Positions 1 to 6,867 are shown, counted from the first letter of the stretch. The stretch is DNA of 64,000 nucleotides from SHZL01 sp963815185 (GCA_963815185.1 CAWFGC010000011.1:1-64000), one strand, 5' to 3'. The notes: generated by a model not told the origin, from the letters alone. Made by a program: numbers and translations.

Positions 1-73
1 GCCACGACGTGAAAAACCTGCCGGAATCTGTATACTTGCGCATTTTTTGTGCGAACAACCCGGAGAAAGTGAC

Positions 74-805
74 ATGAAGAAATTGTGCAAGCTCAGTTAC
101 CTGGCGGTTGCCCTGGTGTTTACCCCGGCCCTGTTGCTGGCCGAAGAGCCGGAAGCACCCGACTATGGCTGGAGCGGAAAAGGGGAACTGGGTTTCGTTT
201 CCAGCAGCGGCAACACCGACACCCGCTCCCTGAATCTCGCCCTGGAGTTGATCTACGAGGTGGAAAAGTGGCGCCATCGGCTGTCCGCAGGCGCCCTTTA
301 TGCAGAAAATGGCGGTAACAAGACGGCCAATCGCTATGATTTGGGCGCCCAGAGCGATTACAAGCTGAGCAAGAAAAGCTATGTTTTTGGCGCGCTGCGT
401 TATGAGAAAGACGATTTCAGCGCGTACGAGGACCAAACCACCGCGGCAATTGGCTATGGCCGCAAGTTACTGGACAACAAGAAGCACAAGCTGAAAGTGG
501 AAGCAGGCGCGGGTTACCGCACGGCTAGCCTGGCGCCGAGCGGCAAAAGCGAAGACGGGGTCCTGTTCAGGGGCTTGCTGGACTGGGCCTGGCAGTTGAC
601 ACCCTCCACCTCCCTGGGCGAGCGCTTCCTGGTGGAGACGGGCAGTGATAATACGTTCATGCAAAACGACCTCGGTCTGTCGGTCGCGATCAATTCGCGT
701 TTTGCCGTAAAGCTGGGGTACCAGGTGCGCAACAATTCCGACGTTCCGCCAGGAGTGGACAAAACAGATACCCTGACTTCGGCCAACCTGGTCTACAATT
801 TCTGA
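74..805 (+). CDS. DUF481 family outer-membrane protein
   Basis: The product is 243 aa when started at the ATG at 74, which has a GGAG ribosome site about 9 bases upstream; an earlier in-frame start at 47 would put nine extra residues before the signal peptide. A signal peptide (KKLCKLSYLAVALVFTPALLLA) ends near residue 23. The mature part is rich in alternating hydrophobic and aromatic beta-strand stretches, contains the early GELGFVSSSGNTDTRSLN motif typical of DUF481 (YdiY, putative salt-induced outer-membrane protein) and ends in NLVYNF, a C-terminal aromatic beta signal. It is probably a small outer-membrane barrel of unknown function. The next gene starts 2 bases after its stop. Confidence 0.85.
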   Translation: MKKLCKLSYLAVALVFTPALLLAEEPEAPDYGWSGKGELGFVSSSGNTDTRSLNLALELIYEVEKWRHRLSAGALYAENGGNKTANRYDLGAQSDYKLSKKSYVFGALRYEKDDFSAYEDQTTAAIGYGRKLLDNKKHKLKVEAGAGYRTASLAPSGKSEDGVLFRGLLDWAWQLTPSTSLGERFLVETGSDNTFMQNDLGLSVAINSRFAVKLGYQVRNNSDVPPGVDKTDTLTSANLVYNF

Positions 806-807
806 CT

Positions 808-1122
808 ATGCCGTATTACCAACAGCATCTGTTTTTCTGCACCAACGACCGGGGGGCCGCCTCCGAGCGGCCCTCCTGTAACCAGTGCGGTTCCGCCGCG
901 CTGCGTGAATACGCCAAGGAACGGGTCAAGGAACTGGGTCTTGCCGGGCCCGGCAAGATCCGGGTGAATACCTCCGGCTGCCTTGATCGTTGCGAGGAAG
1001 GGCCGGTGTGCGTGGTCTATCCGGAAGGCGTCTGGTATACCTATGTGGACGAATTCGACCTGGACGAAATCATCGAATCCCACCTCATCGGCGGTAAACC
1101 TGTGGAAAGACTGAAAATTTAG
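808..1122 (+). CDS. thioredoxin-like [2Fe-2S] ferredoxin domain protein
   Basis: This 104-aa cytoplasmic protein has the cysteine layout of thioredoxin-fold [2Fe-2S] ferredoxins: C11 followed by a second cysteine about 13 residues on (C24, with C27 near it), then the SGCLDRCEEGP segment with C58 and C62. Such proteins bind one 2Fe-2S cluster and act in electron transfer or cluster handling; the partner cannot be told here. It directly follows the DUF481 gene and precedes the rplM leader. Length and motif order fit the stand-alone (2Fe-2S) ferredoxin family found in many gammaproteobacteria. Confidence 0.88.
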   Translation: MPYYQQHLFFCTNDRGAASERPSCNQCGSAALREYAKERVKELGLAGPGKIRVNTSGCLDRCEEGPVCVVYPEGVWYTYVDEFDLDEIIESHLIGGKPVERLKI

Positions 1123-1278
1123 CGCCCGCCAATTACGTCAAGAGGTACCGGCAAAGCGCGGTTGGAGTTGAATCTGAGCGCATAAGCCAGTAGAATTCCC
1201 GCCCTTCACCCGCGGCTTTTCGCCGTCGAGAGAATTTCCCGAGAACATTGGCCCCGGAAACCGGCCTGAGAGAATTGA

Positions 1279-1707
1279 ATGAAGACCTTTAGTGCAACGC
1301 CGAAGACCATAACCCGCGACTGGTGCCTGGTCGATGCGACCAACAAGAACCTGGGCCGGCTGGCCAGCGAGGTGGCGGGCCGCCTGCGCGGCAAGCATAA
1401 ACCGGAATTCACCCCGCATATGGATACGGGCGACCACATCGTCGTGGTCAATGCGGAAAAAATCCGGGTTACCGGTAACAAGTTGAATGCCAAGATGTAT
1501 CACCACCACACGGGCTACATCGGCAACCTGAAATCCATCAGTTTGGGCAAGCAGCTCGAGCAGCATCCGGAACGGGTCATTCAGGCCGCGGTCAAGGGCA
1601 TGCTGCCGAAAAATTCGCTGGGCCGTTCCATGTTCCGCAAATTGCATGTCTATGCGGGACCCGAGCACCCACACTCTGCACAGCAGCCCACACCGCTCGA
1701 TATCTGA
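1279..1707 (+). CDS. rplM: 50S ribosomal protein L13
   Basis: The 142-aa product matches L13 across its length: the N-terminal MKTFSA start, W/VDATNKNLGRLASEVA segment, GKHKPEFTPHMDTGD, the HTGYIGNLKS loop, and the C-terminal MLPKNSLGRSMFRKLHVY region followed by EHPHSAQQP. L13 is an early-assembly protein of the large subunit. It is the first gene of the conserved rplM-rpsI operon; rpsI follows after 23 bases. The 156-base region upstream (1123-1278) is the likely leader and promoter zone; I see no distinct regulatory structure in it. Confidence 0.98.
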   Translation: MKTFSATPKTITRDWCLVDATNKNLGRLASEVAGRLRGKHKPEFTPHMDTGDHIVVVNAEKIRVTGNKLNAKMYHHHTGYIGNLKSISLGKQLEQHPERVIQAAVKGMLPKNSLGRSMFRKLHVYAGPEHPHSAQQPTPLDI

Positions 1708-1730
1708 GCCAGAAGCAACGGAAACCCTTT

Positions 1731-2123
1731 ATGGCAACTGAACAGTATTACGGCACCGGCCGGCGCAAGTCTTCAACGGCACGGGTGTTCATGACCCGCG
1801 GAACGGGCCAAATCGTGGTCAACGACCGTCCGTTGGACGAGTTCTTCGGCCGCGAAACCGCCTGCATGATCGTGCGTCAGCCGCTGCAAAAGGTCGAGAT
1901 GTCCGACAAGTTCGACATCAGGGCCACCGTCGAAGGCGGCGGCACCTCCGGCCAGGCCGGCGCCATCCGTCTGGGCCTGACCCGCGCGCTGATGGAATAC
2001 GACGGCGAACTGCGCAAACCGCTGCGCAAGGCGGGCTTCGTGACCCGTGACGCGCGCGAAGTGGAGCGCAAGAAAGTCGGTCTGCATAAAGCCCGGCGCG
2101 CCACCCAGTTCTCCAAACGCTGA
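1731..2123 (+). CDS. rpsI: 30S ribosomal protein S9
   Basis: The 130-aa protein shows the S9 hallmarks: N-terminal YYGTGRRKSSTARVF, the VNDRPLDEFF segment, GGGTSGQAGAIRLGLTRAL in the middle, and the basic C-terminal tail with KKVGLHKARRATQFSKR, whose last Arg reaches the P-site tRNA in known ribosomes. It is translated from the rplM operon. The tRNA-Gln gene lies 37 bases downstream on the same strand and may be co-transcribed and then processed. Confidence 0.98.
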   Translation: MATEQYYGTGRRKSSTARVFMTRGTGQIVVNDRPLDEFFGRETACMIVRQPLQKVEMSDKFDIRATVEGGGTSGQAGAIRLGLTRALMEYDGELRKPLRKAGFVTRDAREVERKKVGLHKARRATQFSKR

Positions 2124-2160
2124 TATCTTGATAAGCTGAGTCACGTTCCACCAAAACCAC

Positions 2161-2234
2161 TGGGGGATCGTCTAGTGGTAGGACTGCGGACTCTGACTCC
2201 GCCAGCGGGGGTTCGAATCCCTCTCCCCCAGCCA
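2161..2234 (+). tRNA. tRNA-Gln (anticodon CUG)
   Basis: A complete cloverleaf can be drawn: acceptor stem TGGGGGA pairing with TCCCCCA, discriminator G and an encoded CCA end; anticodon stem GCGGA/TCCGC around the loop CTCTGAC, giving anticodon CTG; T-arm GGGGG-TTCGAAT-CCCTC. The U1-A72 closing pair and G73 discriminator are normal for bacterial tRNA-Gln. Its last 19 bases and the following terminator are duplicated 189 bases downstream. Confidence 0.96.
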
Positions 2235-2238
2235 GCCA

Positions 2239-2270
2239 TAAAGGCCCGCACAAGCGGGCCTTTGTTTTTT
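2239..2270 (+). terminator. Rho-independent terminator after tRNA-Gln
   Basis: Perfect stem GGCCCGC / GCGGGCC with a short ACAA loop, followed by TTTGTTTTTT. It ends the rplM-rpsI-tRNA transcript. An identical copy lies at 2428-2459. Confidence 0.92.
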
Positions 2271-2427
2271 GGCTGGCTGGGGGAGAGGGATGAGAACCCC
2301 AATCGCGAAGCGATCAGGGGTTCGCAAATCGGCAGGACAGCCGATTTGGACGTATGAGCGCAGCGAATACGCCCGCAGGGCGAGCGCCAGGGATGGCGCG
2401 AGTCAATCCCTCTCCCCCAGCCAGCCA

Positions 2428-2459
2428 TAAAGGCCCGCACAAGCGGGCCTTTGTTTTTT
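2428..2459 (+). terminator. duplicate terminator
   Basis: Exact copy of the tRNA-Gln terminator stem and T-run (GGCCCGC-ACAA-GCGGGCC then TTTGTTTTTT), inside the second copy of the direct repeat. It has no gene of its own directly upstream. Confidence 0.85.
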
Positions 2460-2508
2460 GGCTGGCTTTCTTATTACGAAGTCGTCGCGCGTCGCTGGAA
2501 CCCCAAAA

Positions 2509-2772
2509 CTACGCACGCATTTCCTCCCGCAAGATTCGCCGCAGCATCTCTTCAGTGATGGGTTCCTGGCTCAATGAATTTCGCAAGGTCGCGTTGATCA
2601 GCGTTTGGTACCCAATCCCTTGTTCCTCAGCCCGCGCACGAAATGCTTCGAGCACAAAATTATCCAGCATGATGGTGATACGCGTCTTGCCCCTGGTTTC
2701 GGCCTGGAGTTTTGCCAGGTGTGGCACATCCTGGGCTCGCCTGGCTTTGGAAAAATCATATTCCTTGCGCAT
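2509..2772 (-). CDS. brnA: BrnA-type antitoxin
   Basis: The product is 87 aa from the ATG at 2772 (MRKEYDFSKARR, the usual BrnA opening); in-frame ATG at 2778 and GTG at 2787 are alternatives. The core TRITIMLDNFVLEAFRARAEEQGIGYQTLINATLR is the ribbon-helix-helix fold that binds operator DNA and neutralises BrnT. It overlaps the 3' end of brnT by 17 bases, the canonical toxin-first BrnTA order, so translation is coupled. Known BrnA represses its own operon as a BrnT2-BrnA2 complex. The module looks intact. Confidence 0.92.
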   Translation of the reverse strand: MRKEYDFSKARRAQDVPHLAKLQAETRGKTRITIMLDNFVLEAFRARAEEQGIGYQTLINATLRNSLSQEPITEEMLRRILREEMRA

Positions 2773-3028
2773 AGTCATGGGCTTCACGTCGGGTAGATTT
2801 GCGGGCAGAGATAATCCTGATCCGTTCGTGTCGAAGAGTGTAGGCCACTGTCAACAGACGAGCCATGTGACTCATTCCAACCAATAGCCATCGATTCTCT
2901 CCTTCCGCGTCGGGATCTTCGGTGCAAAGAGCCTTTGGATCGAAAAGTGCGGATGAGGCTTCATCGAAACAGACTCCATGCTTTTTCAAGTTGGACTTGG
3001 CTTTATGGATATCAAATTCGATGTCCAT
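2756..3028 (-). CDS. brnT: BrnT-type ribonuclease toxin
   Basis: At 90 aa this is a full-length BrnT: N-terminal FDIHKAKSNLKKHGVCFDEA, a central acidic DPDAEGENRWLLVGMS segment, and C-terminal RIRIISARKSTRREAHDYAQG. BrnT is a RelE-fold endoribonuclease that stops translation. All three conserved blocks are present, unlike the second brnT in this window (4436-4618). No clear ribosome site precedes the ATG, and a -10-like TATAAT lies only a few bases upstream, so a leaderless mRNA is possible. Confidence 0.92.
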   Translation of the reverse strand: MDIEFDIHKAKSNLKKHGVCFDEASSALFDPKALCTEDPDAEGENRWLLVGMSHMARLLTVAYTLRHERIRIISARKSTRREAHDYAQGI

Positions 3029-3055
3029 ACGTATTATACATATAATATATGCATA
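3029..3055 (-). promoter_or_regulatory. AT-rich operator/promoter of brnTA
   Basis: Just upstream of brnT lies the palindrome ATTATA-CA-TATAAT (3033-3046) in a run of AT-rich sequence containing TATAAT and TATATT boxes on the minus strand. Placement over the promoter and the self-repressing habit of BrnTA suggest an operator. Binding is inferred. Confidence 0.55.
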
Positions 3056-3142
3056 AAGAAATGGATTCTTGTCCGCTCTTGTTAGCTGACTTCAGAGTAA
3101 TCCCGTGCCCAAGGAGAAATTGCAGGAAATCCACCTGATATC

Positions 3143-3324
3143 TTGCAGGAATTGGTTGTTACATGTGATAAGACAGGAAGTACCAATATTCGGTTGACGA
3201 AACAGAAATATGCAGACTTGAGGTCACAGTCTGTGACCTCATTTGGGGCGGCAGGCGCTACCCGCATTATGCTTTCACCATGCTCTAAAGTGTGCTGCGC
3301 AGCGCGCAGGCTGTGCATGATTCA
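3143..3324 (+). pseudogene. relic of an ORF6N-domain (KilA-like) protein
   Basis: In one frame the DNA reads RLTKQKYADLRSQSVTS (3188 to about 3238). One base later in the next frame it continues WGGRRYPHYAFTML, a stop, then SVLRSAQAVHDS (to 3324). Together these reproduce the conserved ORF6N signature (LRSQFVTS-WGGRRY-PYAFTE-SVLRS.RAV). Only the middle of the domain survives, with at least one frameshift and one stop, so it is dead. ORF6N proteins are phage- or plasmid-derived DNA-binding proteins. The rest of 3056-3448 shows no gene. Confidence 0.65.
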
Positions 3325-3448
3325 TAATTCGGCCCATACAAGATCATTCATTAAATCAGATACTTGAGGAGTTTTTGAGTAGAACCGTAGAAAATAACGC
3401 ATTTTAGGCGTATAAATACGTGATTAGATACGTAACCATTTAATAAAT

Positions 3449-3943
3449 ATGAACTCTCTGTCGCAAAAGTACCTGTCAGGTCTCGCGTTTTCCGCAGAGC
3501 AGGTTTCTACCTTGCGAAGTCTGGGAGAGTGTCGCGGCCGGCAGGCGCTTTATGAGAGACAGCGGCCTGAAGTACTGGAAAGCCTGCGCACGATTGCGAC
3601 ATCGAATCAACGGACTCATCCAACCGTCTGGAAGGGATAACGGCGCCAGAGGCGCGTATCAGGGACCTGGTGTTGCATCACACCAGGCCGCGCAATCGAT
3701 CGGAACAGGAGATCGCGGGTTACCGCGACACCCTGGAGCTCATCCACGAAGCACGCAAGGACATGCCGGTCACAGTTAATGTGATCCGGCAGCTGCATGC
3801 GCGTGTCTACAGCCACCTGGCCGAGGACGGGGGTCAGTGGAAACCAGTAGATAACGGTATCGTGGAGCGGGGTCCCGACGGGCAGATTCTGCGCGTTCGC
3901 TTCCATGCCGTATCGGCGGTGGCGACACCGCATGCCATAAATA
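3449..3943 (+). pseudogene. Fic-family protein, N-terminal relic with frameshift
   Basis: The first 50 codons from the ATG at 3449 (LSGLAFSAEQVSTLRSLGE...) lead into the Fic N-terminal helix region. A one-base loss near 3599 shifts the frame; the reading then continues IESTDSSNRLEGITAPEAR, RPRNRSEQEIAGYRDTLELIHEA, VNVIRQLHARVYSHLAEDGG, WKPVDNGIVERGPDG, RVRFHAVSAVATP. The SSNRLEG part is the Fic inhibitory (S/T)xxxE(G/N) motif. Homology stops at about 3943, before the catalytic HPFx(D/E)GNGR motif, so no AMP-transferase could be made. It abuts a methyltransferase fragment on the other strand. Confidence 0.85.
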
Positions 3944-4160
3944 TTGAAGGCCAGCGGGGCGGCCTGTGCGCCGTAGGCGGGATTCACCCAGTTGTGGGCA
4001 TTCCTGAAGGTAAGCACCATATCGGCCGAGCCGGCGGGCGCTATCGACAGCGCATAGGGGAAATCCAACGTGGTGATCTCGACATCCCGGTACACATCAG
4101 GAGCCTTTCCCAGTTTCTGCAGAAATTTGTCGCCCCGGAGTGCCGTTGTGCGTGCGGAAA
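3944..4160 (-). pseudogene. fragment of a class I SAM methyltransferase (COG4798-like)
   Basis: On the minus strand an open stretch reads RGDKFLQKLGKAPDVYRDVEI, TTLDFPYALSIAPAGSADMV and LTFRNAHNWVNPAYGAQA. This is the central part of predicted methyltransferases of the COG4798 type, whose LTFRNVHNW block is distinctive. The N-terminal SAM-binding glycine motif and the C-terminal LKPGG part are missing, and about 70 of some 250 residues remain. Its upstream edge runs into a REP-like GGGATCCAGC sequence near 4165. It is a remnant left by rearrangement. Confidence 0.65.
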
Positions 4161-4203
4161 CCTCTGGGATCCAGCACTTCGAATAGCAGCCGCGCTACCA
4201 CTC

Positions 4204-4458
4204 CTATTTACGCTGCATATTCACTTCCATATACCTTCGCAACAAGCGGTTGATTTGCGTCTGATAGCCGGGCCCCCGGCTGCGAAACCAGTCTAGAACA
4301 TCTGTATCAATCCGAATCGTGACGGGCTGTTTGACCGGCGGACGCCATTCAGCATCGTGGAAGAATGCTTCTTCCAGCTCCGGAATATCATCAAAATCGA
4401 TCTCGCCACCCGGCGGACTGGTCGAATGACTTTTCTCAGTTTTTGATTTCTTGCTCAA
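4204..4458 (-). CDS. brnA: BrnA-type antitoxin, second copy
   Basis: The 84-aa protein has an acidic linker (GGEIDFDDIPELEEAFF) followed by WRPPVKQPVTIRIDTDVLDWFRSRGPGYQTQINRLLRRYM, the typical C-terminal ribbon-helix-helix of COG3514/BrnA antitoxins. It appears complete. Its start overlaps the end of the truncated brnT upstream by 23 bases. With a damaged toxin partner it may persist as an orphan antitoxin or repressor. Confidence 0.9.
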   Translation of the reverse strand: MSKKSKTEKSHSTSPPGGEIDFDDIPELEEAFFHDAEWRPPVKQPVTIRIDTDVLDWFRSRGPGYQTQINRLLRRYMEVNMQRK

Positions 4459-4618
4459 ACAGTGCGACCTCCTTTTTCGAAGCTTTACGAGCTGACAAAT
4501 CCAAACGCACCAGGTGAGGGTAGTTAAACAATTCGGCGGCAGATGAAAAAGTGATGCCGTGCTTGTGCAAATTACGCCGATTCTTCAAGTCATCCCACTC
4601 GATGTAAGTATACATCAC
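4436..4618 (-). pseudogene. BrnT toxin with an internal deletion
   Basis: The reading frame is open for 60 aa (about 90 in the family). It starts normally (YTYIEWDDLKNRRNLHKHGITFSSAAELFNYPH, the BrnT N-terminus) and ends normally (SARKASKKEVALFEQEIKN). The central strands that carry the RW...IG and DTIRII blocks are missing between LVRLDL and SARKA, an in-frame loss of about 30 residues. The toxin fold should not form. An AT-rich palindrome ACATATGT at 4626-4633 lies upstream, resembling the site before the intact brnT. Confidence 0.8.
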
Positions 4619-4932
4619 TGTATTAACATATGTATGTACAAGGTTGAAGCCCGACTGAAGAAAAAAGATCGCCTCGGCAAGCGTATCGTCATGATAGTGC
4701 TGTTCGAAAGATGAAAATTGATTGAAAACTTGTAGGAAATTCCTCTCGTCATCCCATCAGCCTCTGCCCTTTTCTTTTCGTCATCCCAGCCTCTGCGTTA
4801 GCAGAGGCGTGGGATCCAGCAAACCCCGCGGAACCATGCCAGGCGGGAGAAATTGCCCCCAACCCGCACTAAGTCCTAAACTGGAAAACCAAACCCGCCG
4901 CTAGGGAAGCGCGGCAACGACAACAGGGGACC
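4619..4932. repeat. intergenic stretch with a REP-like element
   Basis: No gene is supported in these 314 bases. At 4781-4815 a hairpin GCCTCTGC-GTTA-GCAGAGGC (4789-4808) is framed by TCATCCCA and TGGGATCCA, the CGTCATCCC...GGGATCC pattern of proteobacterial REP sequences. A second partial copy of the CGTCATCCCA-CAGCCTCTGCC arm starts at 4747. A short reading from 4639 to 4715 (KVEARLKKKDRLGKRIVM) could be a gene relic but is too short to place. Confidence 0.6.
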
Positions 4933-5344
4933 ATGCGCAAAGACACCATCATCATCGCCGGCGTATCCGTCATCATCACGGCCACCATCGCCGGCGCCGG
5001 CTATTACCTGAACGCTGTCCAGTACCGCGAAGGCGCCTGCGGCCACCACCGAAACCACCTGGACCACCCTGAAACCGCACCCAAACCAGCCCGCCGGCAA
5101 CGCAAAAACCATGCCGGACGTTTCCGCAGAAACGTCCCCCGGCCGCACCGACACCCCAATCAAATGCCACGACCCCGAAGTGGGTGAATTCTGGACCAAT
5201 GCAGCCACCTGCGAAGCCGCCGATCTGAACAATCGGATCACCATCGCCGAGTCCCCGCCCGGTAAACCCGCTGAAGACAGGTACGGCGGTAAAAACTACA
5301 AGACCCCCGAAGAAGAAGCGGGCAATAGCGAGAGTGAACAATGA
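4933..5344 (+). pseudogene. small membrane-anchored protein, frameshifted
   Basis: From the ATG at 4933 the product opens with an N-terminal membrane anchor (TIIIAGVSVIITATIAGAGYYL). At about 5030 the sensible reading moves to another frame: KAPAATTETTW, a Pro-rich linker, then TPIKCHDPEVGEFWTNAATC and AADLNNRITIAESPPG to the stop at 5344. Joined, they give a roughly 137-residue protein with an N-terminal helix and a soluble C-terminal domain with two cysteines (KCHDP and ATCEAADLNNR). I know no function. Its stop overlaps the ATG of the next gene (ATGA), so the two were an operon. One lost A would explain the shift. Confidence 0.6.
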
Positions 5345-6115
5345 GCCGCCGCACATCCTTATTCGAAGATGTTATGAATATGCCATGGCCGGTCGGCGTT
5401 GTACTTGCAGTCGTGGTTTTTGCCATCCAGCACATTCTGCTGGCCAATTTGTCTCAAGGCATGATGGGCGCCGTCTTCATAGCCGCCATCGTCATGATTG
5501 GTTACCTTTTCATTGCCCTGTTTCTGCTTGCATCACTTTTTTCTCTAAATCAAGCATGTCATTCAGACCACACGATTTGGCAATACAAGCTCCCTTGCGG
5601 AAATTCGAGAACTTACGTGGCGGCAATTTGAATCATTTGTAGCCGTGGCATACAAACGAAGGGGCTATTTAGTTATCGAAACACCCGACGGCCCAGACAA
5701 CGGCGTAGACCTGGTCTTGCGCAAAGACGGCGAAAAAACCTACGTCCAATGCAAGCACTGGAAAGCCACCAGTGTGGGTGTGGAAAAAATTCGGGAATTG
5801 CTGGGGGCTATGACCGCAGGCGGGGCGCATAATGGCATCTTTGTTACCAGCGGTCGTTACACGCAACCTGCCAGGGAGTTTGCGCGGGAGTCTGGGATTA
5901 AATTGATCGACGGCGACGCGCTGGCCACATTAATTGGAGACATAACAGAACAACGCCATGACGCGCCAGCCGCACAGAACACAAGCGAGGAAGTACATTG
6001 CCCAATATGCAACTCCCCTATGGTAAATCGAACTGCAAAACAAGGACCAAACAAAGGCAACCCATTCTGGGGTTGCTCCAAATTCCCGGCTTGCCGCGGC
6101 GTACGGCCGATGTAA
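5341..6115 (+). pseudogene. membrane-anchored Mrr-type restriction endonuclease with zinc ribbon, single frameshift
   Basis: The N-terminus (5341-5550) holds two membrane helices (WPVGVVLAVVVFAIQHILLA and MMGAVFIAAIVMIGYLFIAL). One extra A in CTAAATC near 5552 breaks the frame. The reading resumes as IKHVIQTTRFGN...LAEIRELTWRQFESFVAVAYKRRG, then a Mrr catalytic domain with GPDNGVDLVL and VQCKHWK (the D...QxK nuclease core), and a C-terminal four-Cys zinc ribbon (CPICNSP...WGCSKFPACRG) like those of topoisomerase I. This TM-Mrr_cat-zinc ribbon order is a known but poorly studied family. It is intact apart from one base, so a sequencing error is possible. Confidence 0.8.
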
Positions 6116-6244
6116 CGATTAAGTATAGACGTATTGCATGTGATTCCGTTTAACTTGGAAAGGGGGGGTGGTGCTGCTGCCAGAAACGTCTTCTCTGAAC
6201 AATGCTGAATACGCAAAAGCTGTCTGACAATCGAGAGACACGAG

Positions 6245-6637
6245 GTGAGAACCACTGGAAAAATAACCCACTGGAATGCCGACAAAGGCTGCGGCTTCAT
6301 CACCCCGAGCTCGGGAGCCAAGCAGGTGTTTGTTCACATAAATGCCTTTAGCACTCGGAATCTTCAGCCCAAACTCAATGGGTTGGTGACGTTTAATCTT
6401 TCCACCGATAGACAAGGCCGACCGTGTGCAGTACAGGTAACCCGAGTGGGCGAAAAACCCCAGCGTGTGGCCCGGCGAAATAAAGGAATTATGGCAATAA
6501 AGGAGATTGGTCGGCCGGAAATGGGGTTGGATACAATCTCGACTGGTTCAACCCTATGTCTGCCTCTATGTGTTTGGCCTCTTGGTTCAAGCCAGCCGGG
6601 TAGTAATTTGCCTATCGAGTTTCGCGGAGAAAGCTGA
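6245..6637 (+). CDS. cold-shock-domain protein, C-terminus degenerate
   Basis: From a GTG at 6245 the first 65 residues form a cold-shock domain: TGKITHWNADKGCGFITPSSGAKQVFVHINAF with RNP1-like KGCGFI and RNP2-like VFVHI motifs, which bind single-stranded RNA or DNA. In the common family this domain is followed by a DUF1294 membrane domain. Here the open frame runs on to 130 aa, but residues after about 80 look random and no DUF1294 is visible in any frame. The gene is probably a truncated member; the domain itself could still fold. Neighbours are the Mrr-like gene and hicA. Confidence 0.65.
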   Translation: MRTTGKITHWNADKGCGFITPSSGAKQVFVHINAFSTRNLQPKLNGLVTFNLSTDRQGRPCAVQVTRVGEKPQRVARRNKGIMAIKEIGRPEMGLDTISTGSTLCLPLCVWPLGSSQPGSNLPIEFRGES

Positions 6638-6672
6638 CGTCACATCCAGGACACTCTTGCTAAAAAGGCAAG

Positions 6673-6858
6673 ATGAAAGTCAGGGACGTCATCAAGCAGC
6701 TGCGCAAAGATGGCTGGGAGCAGGTGCGAATGAAAGGCAGTCATCGCCGGTTTCATCACCCCGAGAAACCTGGCACGGTCACTGTTTCGGGTAAGCTCAG
6801 CGTGGACGTGCCACCCGGCACGCTCAAAAACATCCAAAAGCAAGCCGGTTTGAATTAG
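6673..6858 (+). CDS. hicA: HicA-type mRNA interferase toxin
   Basis: The 61-aa protein is a complete HicA: KVRDVIKQLRKDGWEQVRMKGSHRRFHHP with the catalytic GSH histidine (H24), then KPGTVTVSGK and the VPPGTLKNIQKQAGL C-terminus. HicA is a small dsRBD-fold ribonuclease that cleaves mRNA and tmRNA. hicB follows after 9 bases, the usual hicAB order. No strong ribosome site is seen before the ATG. Confidence 0.95.
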   Translation: MKVRDVIKQLRKDGWEQVRMKGSHRRFHHPEKPGTVTVSGKLSVDVPPGTLKNIQKQAGLN

Positions 6859-6867
6859 GATTGGACT

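Larger units (their letters stand above)
2216..2467 (+). repeat. 63-bp direct repeat of tRNA-Gln 3' end plus terminator, flanking a hairpin cluster
   Basis: Bases 2216-2278 and 2405-2467 are identical over 63 bp and cover the tRNA 3' end, CCA and terminator. Between them, 2271-2290 is the exact reverse complement of 2407-2426 (20 bp), so the spacer can fold into a long stem. Inside the stem lie five further hairpins: 2295-2322, 2325-2348 (9-bp perfect arms), 2351-2371, 2370-2382 and 2384-2399 (6-bp perfect arms). The layout resembles an attachment-site duplication at a tRNA, but the enclosed 126 bases are too short for an element and no integrase is nearby. It could be a REP/BIME-like structured element. 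No gene is seen here. Confidence 0.85.

Noticed and set aside
2141..2440. 99-codon minus-strand frame across tRNA-Gln (contains repeated MRAFMAGWGRGI)
   Set aside because: It is the antisense of the tRNA, terminator and hairpin repeat; the repeat in the protein merely mirrors the 63-bp DNA duplication.
2216..2467. A true integrated element bounded by attL/attR
   Set aside because: Only 126 bases lie between the repeats and no integrase or excisionase is in the window.
3219..3241. Perfect 23-bp palindrome TGAGGTCACAG-T-CTGTGACCTCA, at first taken for an operator
   Set aside because: It falls inside the ORF6N relic and encodes the conserved LRSQSVTS segment; ORF6N coding sequence alone gives this near-palindrome.
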